Source: a virus. Taken from it: 34,477 nucleotides of DNA. The notes beneath the pieces are model-generated. The model saw nothing but the letters and a program-made list of their open reading frames with translations. It made no database searches and had not been told where the DNA came from. This document shows positions 31,705 through 34,477 of the stretch, in pieces (the stretch's first letter is position 1; every line of letters starts with the position of its first letter). The position numbers and the translations under genes are program-made. The stretch lies in the IMG/VR virus record IMGVR_UViG_3300038566_000030, positions 1-34,477 of that record; one strand, 5' to 3'.

Positions 31705-31920
31705 TTATTTTTTTATTATTACTTGCAGCTGATGAAGAGGGAGTTCTAACATCACTCCATTAGCTAACATCACAACAGCCAAAGTATAGAGTTCCTCCTG
31801 ATGGTTGGCCTGGTAGCTGCTTAGCGCTACGACTTTACCTTTATACAGGGGCTTCTGCTTTTGTTCAAGGGCTTGCGCTGCGCCTATTTTGTATACATTT
31901 ACTTCTTTACCGATTAGCAT
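31705..31920 (-). CDS. Small hypothetical protein, beta-rich
   Basis: The gene encodes a 71-residue protein (MLIGKEVNVYKIGAAQALEQ and onward) with alternating hydrophobic strands, for example TLAVVMLANGVMLELPLHQL near the end. It could be a small barrel. It lies in the early operon between the zinc-finger-like gene and the SSB promoter, and overlaps the former by a few bases. I do not recognise its family. Confidence 0.55.
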   Translation of the reverse strand: MLIGKEVNVYKIGAAQALEQKQKPLYKGKVVALSSYQANHQEELYTLAVVMLANGVMLELPLHQLQVIIKK

Positions 31921-32171
31921 AGTTTCTTTCCTAATATAAAAGCTTGAGCCATCTCACCGTCCCAGGATAGGTCAGTGTTAACTACAAGCGGGTTAACTGT
32001 GTTGTGCTTGTACACTATGGGTTTACCGGAGCCCATACAGTCTTTGCACCTTGGCGATCTGCCATTGACCCCATGCTTTAGGCGTCTGAAGTCTTCCCAG
32101 GCTTTATACTCACCACATTTCTTGCATTCACGGCCCTGTTCATCGACCCTGCAAATACTAGGCTTCCCCAT
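31914..32171 (-). CDS. Zinc-finger protein resembling an HNH endonuclease N-terminus
   Basis: The 85-residue protein contains CKKCGEYKAWEDFRRLKHG and PRCKDCMGSG, two CxxC pairs as in the zinc-binding start of phage HNH endonucleases. The expected His-Asn-His catalytic part is missing: after the second CxxC the sequence goes to an unrelated tail (WDGEMAQAFILGKKLC). It may be a truncated HNH gene or a small zinc-binding protein in its own right. It overlaps the ends of both neighbours, so it is not obviously decaying. Confidence 0.6.
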   Translation of the reverse strand: MGKPSICRVDEQGRECKKCGEYKAWEDFRRLKHGVNGRSPRCKDCMGSGKPIVYKHNTVNPLVVNTDLSWDGEMAQAFILGKKLC

Positions 32172-32289
32172 CAGTCTCGCACTCGCAGTCTATAGCAGCT
32201 TGATGACACTCTTCACAGATAGGCTCGACATAGTCAGGTGACCTGGGGTCATTACTGTAGTTACCTATATCATCTGGATAATTTGACAT
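32158..32289 (-). CDS. 43-residue Cys-rich mini-protein
   Basis: The ATG at 32289 overlaps the helicase stop as TAATG, and the stop lies 14 bp inside the next gene. The product is acidic and has a Cys cluster (CEECHQAAIDCEC) near the C-terminus, which could bind one zinc ion. It fills what would otherwise be the only gap in this part of the operon, so it is probably translated by coupling. Its function is unknown. Confidence 0.6.
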   Translation of the reverse strand: MSNYPDDIGNYSNDPRSPDYVEPICEECHQAAIDCECETDGEA

Positions 32290-33605
32290 TAGTTAGTTAC
32301 CACCTTTGTTGATGCACGTGATATGGCCACGTACATGAGCTTCAGATAGACCTGGAAGTCAATATTAGCTGCGACCCCTAAGTCTTGTATGTCTAGATAA
32401 ACTTCTTCATACGTGGAGCCCTGGGACTTGTGGACGGTCATGGCATGCGCAAAGTCTAGACATATCACGCAGTCATTGAATGTCAGGAAGTCTCTCCAGG
32501 CTTTAGCACGTCGTCTAGCTAAGGCTGTTCTAGGATTAGCTTTGGCCCAGCCTGCTGCTTTAAAGCCTCTATGTGCTTCTTCAATAGCTCGGTTACTTGC
32601 AACTGCTTCAGCTTTAAGACTATCGGATATTTTCTTGTACTCGTAATGACCAAAGACTACTGCAAACTGTTCATACTCTTCATCCTCATTCAACAGTCTC
32701 GCATAGCTAATGTGTTCCATAGTCAGCAAGTGCTCTAGAGTCTTGAACTTTGTATTCATGCCTAGCTTATCACCAAAGGCTCGGTCAATATGCGAGACCT
32801 CTCTAGGGTCTATCCAGTGTTCAAAGCTGTATCTGCCCTTAGTTGTAGGACTAAACAGTACATCCTGGGTCTCTGGTGAGGTGTAACCCTGGACCAGGGC
32901 ATTGAGCTCTTCAACTCTACGGTTTGTATAAGCTAACATTACTTTGTCAGCCTCGCTAGCCTGGTATAAGCTAACAATATCCTGGTCTCGGATAAACGCA
33001 CCATTAGGTACAAGAGCCGCAGGTTCTGCAGTACCCTCTATATAGTTAACTAAGACATCCAGGGTTCCTAACAATGGATTACCTGCAGCTTGTCGGTGTA
33101 CCTTAGTTAAGGTTACAGCGTAGTTACCATAAGGCTTAACAGACTGGAAGTCTCCTACAGGGGGAAGCTGATTAGGATCACCTAACCATACAACCTTAAC
33201 CTCAGGCATAGCATCGTAGTCAGCATCTTGCATAGCTCTGATGTCCATCAGGTCTTGCTCACCGACCATAGAGTACTCGTCGATGAATACAACCTTAACT
33301 CTGTCACTCTCACCTTGTTTCAGATTATTCTGTATGTGCTGCACGTTAGTAGCCCGCTGGTTTATCGTCGGTCTTTTCTTTAGCCAGGAGTGTAGCGTTG
33401 ACACCTTAGCATTCTGAGGTAGCGCTGTACGTAGGATGTCACAAGCTTTATGAGTGAACGCGCACACAATATAGCTAATCTCCTGGTCGATGCAGTACTC
33501 TACAGATTTAGCCAGGCCTGTAGTCTTACCAGTACCCGCTCGCCCAGTGACAAACATGTCCCAGGCTCTATCGTCTTGCTCAAATTCTTTAAACTTAGTT
33601 AGCAT
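32289..33605 (-). CDS. Dda/RecD-like SF1 helicase
   Basis: The ATG at 33605 overlaps the preceding stop as TAATG with GGAAGAG upstream; the protein has 438 residues. Motif I is GRAGTGKT (residues 21-28), motif II VVFIDEYSM, motif III VWLGDPNQLPPVG, and near the end AMTVHKSQGSTYEEVYLD and YVAISRAST (motifs V and VI). The layout is that of superfamily 1 helicases of the Dda/RecD2 type, which move 5' to 3' and in T4 help start replication and clear proteins from DNA. No primase or replicative hexameric helicase gene is in the window, so it may be the main replication helicase here. Confidence 0.9.
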   Translation of the reverse strand: MLTKFKEFEQDDRAWDMFVTGRAGTGKTTGLAKSVEYCIDQEISYIVCAFTHKACDILRTALPQNAKVSTLHSWLKKRPTINQRATNVQHIQNNLKQGESDRVKVVFIDEYSMVGEQDLMDIRAMQDADYDAMPEVKVVWLGDPNQLPPVGDFQSVKPYGNYAVTLTKVHRQAAGNPLLGTLDVLVNYIEGTAEPAALVPNGAFIRDQDIVSLYQASEADKVMLAYTNRRVEELNALVQGYTSPETQDVLFSPTTKGRYSFEHWIDPREVSHIDRAFGDKLGMNTKFKTLEHLLTMEHISYARLLNEDEEYEQFAVVFGHYEYKKISDSLKAEAVASNRAIEEAHRGFKAAGWAKANPRTALARRRAKAWRDFLTFNDCVICLDFAHAMTVHKSQGSTYEEVYLDIQDLGVAANIDFQVYLKLMYVAISRASTKVVTN

Positions 33606-34460
33606 TATCTCTTCCACCCTTTAGACTGTTCTATCAATTGGTTAAAATGCTTTACAGCTTTACTACGCATGTGCTTTTTGTTAGCCTCGAGGAACTCTAC
33701 AAGCTCACGGTATGGTGTGCCCTTCTCCTCATACGGATTAGCTACCTTAATCTTGCCGGACTTCTTCATCGTACTGTACAGGCTACCGCCTACACTCATG
33801 CCATAGCCCAGAGAACTACCCATGGACTTTATTGTAACGTTACCGTAACGTTCACTAAAAGCTTTGGTTATACGTGTAGCTTGTGCTTTTGAGATATGAT
33901 AGTGTATATCCTGGACATCAAGCTGGCCATCAGTCATCATTTGTAGTACTTCGCCAGGGTCATTAAACTTCTCTGCCCATACTTTACTTGTCTCCCAGGC
34001 TAGGCCTAGTGAGTTAGCTATACTGCGGTCACACCCTAGCTCGATAAGATGAGCAGGGAAGTTATAACCATACTTAAACTTGTCTTCTTTACATACAAAT
34101 AGACCATCTACAAAGACCTCGCCAGGTCGGTCAGGCAATATGTCTACCTCGAACATTGGTCGCTTCATAGGCTCATCGCTGAACACGTCAACCTTCTGTT
34201 TAAGCTCTTCAACCAAGTCTACAGGTAAATCTAGGGTGAACTGAGTAGACTCAGTTACAGGGGTGTCGAAGGTGTCTATCCGTATAGCGAACAGCTCTCG
34301 CTCCAGGTCAGGGTCTTTAATGAACGTAGGGTATGCTGCCCGATTACCGAACTCAATCTGTGGCTCGCACCCGTCTCGCTCCAGGATCATCATAGCTAAC
34401 TTAAAGCCTTCACCAAAGCCACCGATTGTCCGGCCACTCTTGTTCTGGCTCTCACCCCTG
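33605..34460 (-). CDS. GHKL-type ATPase domain protein, 5' end missing
   Basis: An internal ATG at 34393 would give 262 residues, but the frame stays open to the end of genomic sequence. It there reads NKSGRTIGGFGEGFKLAMMI, a strong match to the ATP-lid and G-box of GHKL ATPases (gyrase, Hsp90, histidine kinase, MutL). The real protein is therefore longer and its N-terminal part, with the metal-binding Asn helix, is outside the window. The rest is mixed, with a helical C-terminus (HMRSKAVKHFNQLIEQSKGW). T4 rIIA belongs to this broad class, but no closer relation can be claimed. It heads the helicase and replication genes. Confidence 0.7.
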
Positions 34461-34477
34461 GATCGTGACTGGGAAAC
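34461..34477. other. Amplification primer sequence (not phage DNA)
   Basis: The last 17 bases are the exact reverse complement of GTTTCCCAGTCACGATC, the constant part of the widely used random-priming (SISPA) primer. They should be removed. The frame of the GHKL gene runs through them only by chance. Confidence 0.9.

Noticed and set aside
1-34477. Avoidance of GATC as a sign of restriction pressure
   Set aside because: GATC is present in many places (for example around 585, 4405 and 4800); no clear avoidance can be claimed by eye.

Overview
The window is most of the genome of a tailed dsDNA phage, with a gene set typical of a lytic, short-tailed (podovirus-like) virus of a Gram-negative and probably aquatic host. 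The reasons are an N4 gp56-type major capsid protein, a P22-like portal, large internal virion (ejection) proteins, no tape measure or sheath genes, two tailspikes, and a family A DNA polymerase replication module. No integrase, repressor, phage RNA polymerase or tRNA was found, so host RNA polymerase probably transcribes everything. The host cannot be named from the sequence. The last 17 bases match a random-amplification (SISPA) primer, so this is probably an assembled contig whose right end is artificial.

Layout. 1-320 is non-coding: a 32-bp tandem repeat, then AT-rich promoter-like repeats with a 14-bp palindrome. 321-2569 is a leftward packaging operon: a small ribbon-helix-helix protein, the small terminase and the large terminase. 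2597-2640 holds two interlocked divergent promoters around an inverted repeat. 2671-23232 is the rightward virion and lysis operon: a scaffold-like protein, a Tad2-like anti-Thoeris protein, a gp49/gp66-family protein, then a promoter and structured leader before the capsid gene. Next come a probable decoration protein, a double hairpin, adaptor, beta-helix tailspike, small membrane protein, structural proteins, a cupin-SET protein, ejection proteins, portal, a 1348-residue protein, an SGNH-esterase tailspike and a 3TM holin. 34460-23219 is a leftward replication and nucleotide operon: GHKL ATPase (partial), Dda/RecD-like helicase, small Cys-rich proteins, SSB, DNA polymerase, thymidylate synthase-family enzyme, MazG-like and DUF6378-like proteins, dCMP deaminase, Cas4/RecB-like nuclease, SNF2-type helicase, ATP-dependent ligase, VRR-NUC nuclease and a DUF5675 protein.

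The genes are tightly packed, with many ATGA and TAATG stop-start overlaps, so translation is probably coupled. A promoter element shared by the SSB, nuclease and capsid transcription units (CATTT at a fixed distance from GTGATATAAT) suggests one common control class. The thymidylate synthase homologue carries Asp where dUMP-specific enzymes carry Asn. With the MazG-like and dCMP deaminase genes this suggests dCMP hydroxymethylation, that is, modified cytosine in the phage DNA. The palindrome TAGCTA is strikingly frequent on both strands throughout the window.
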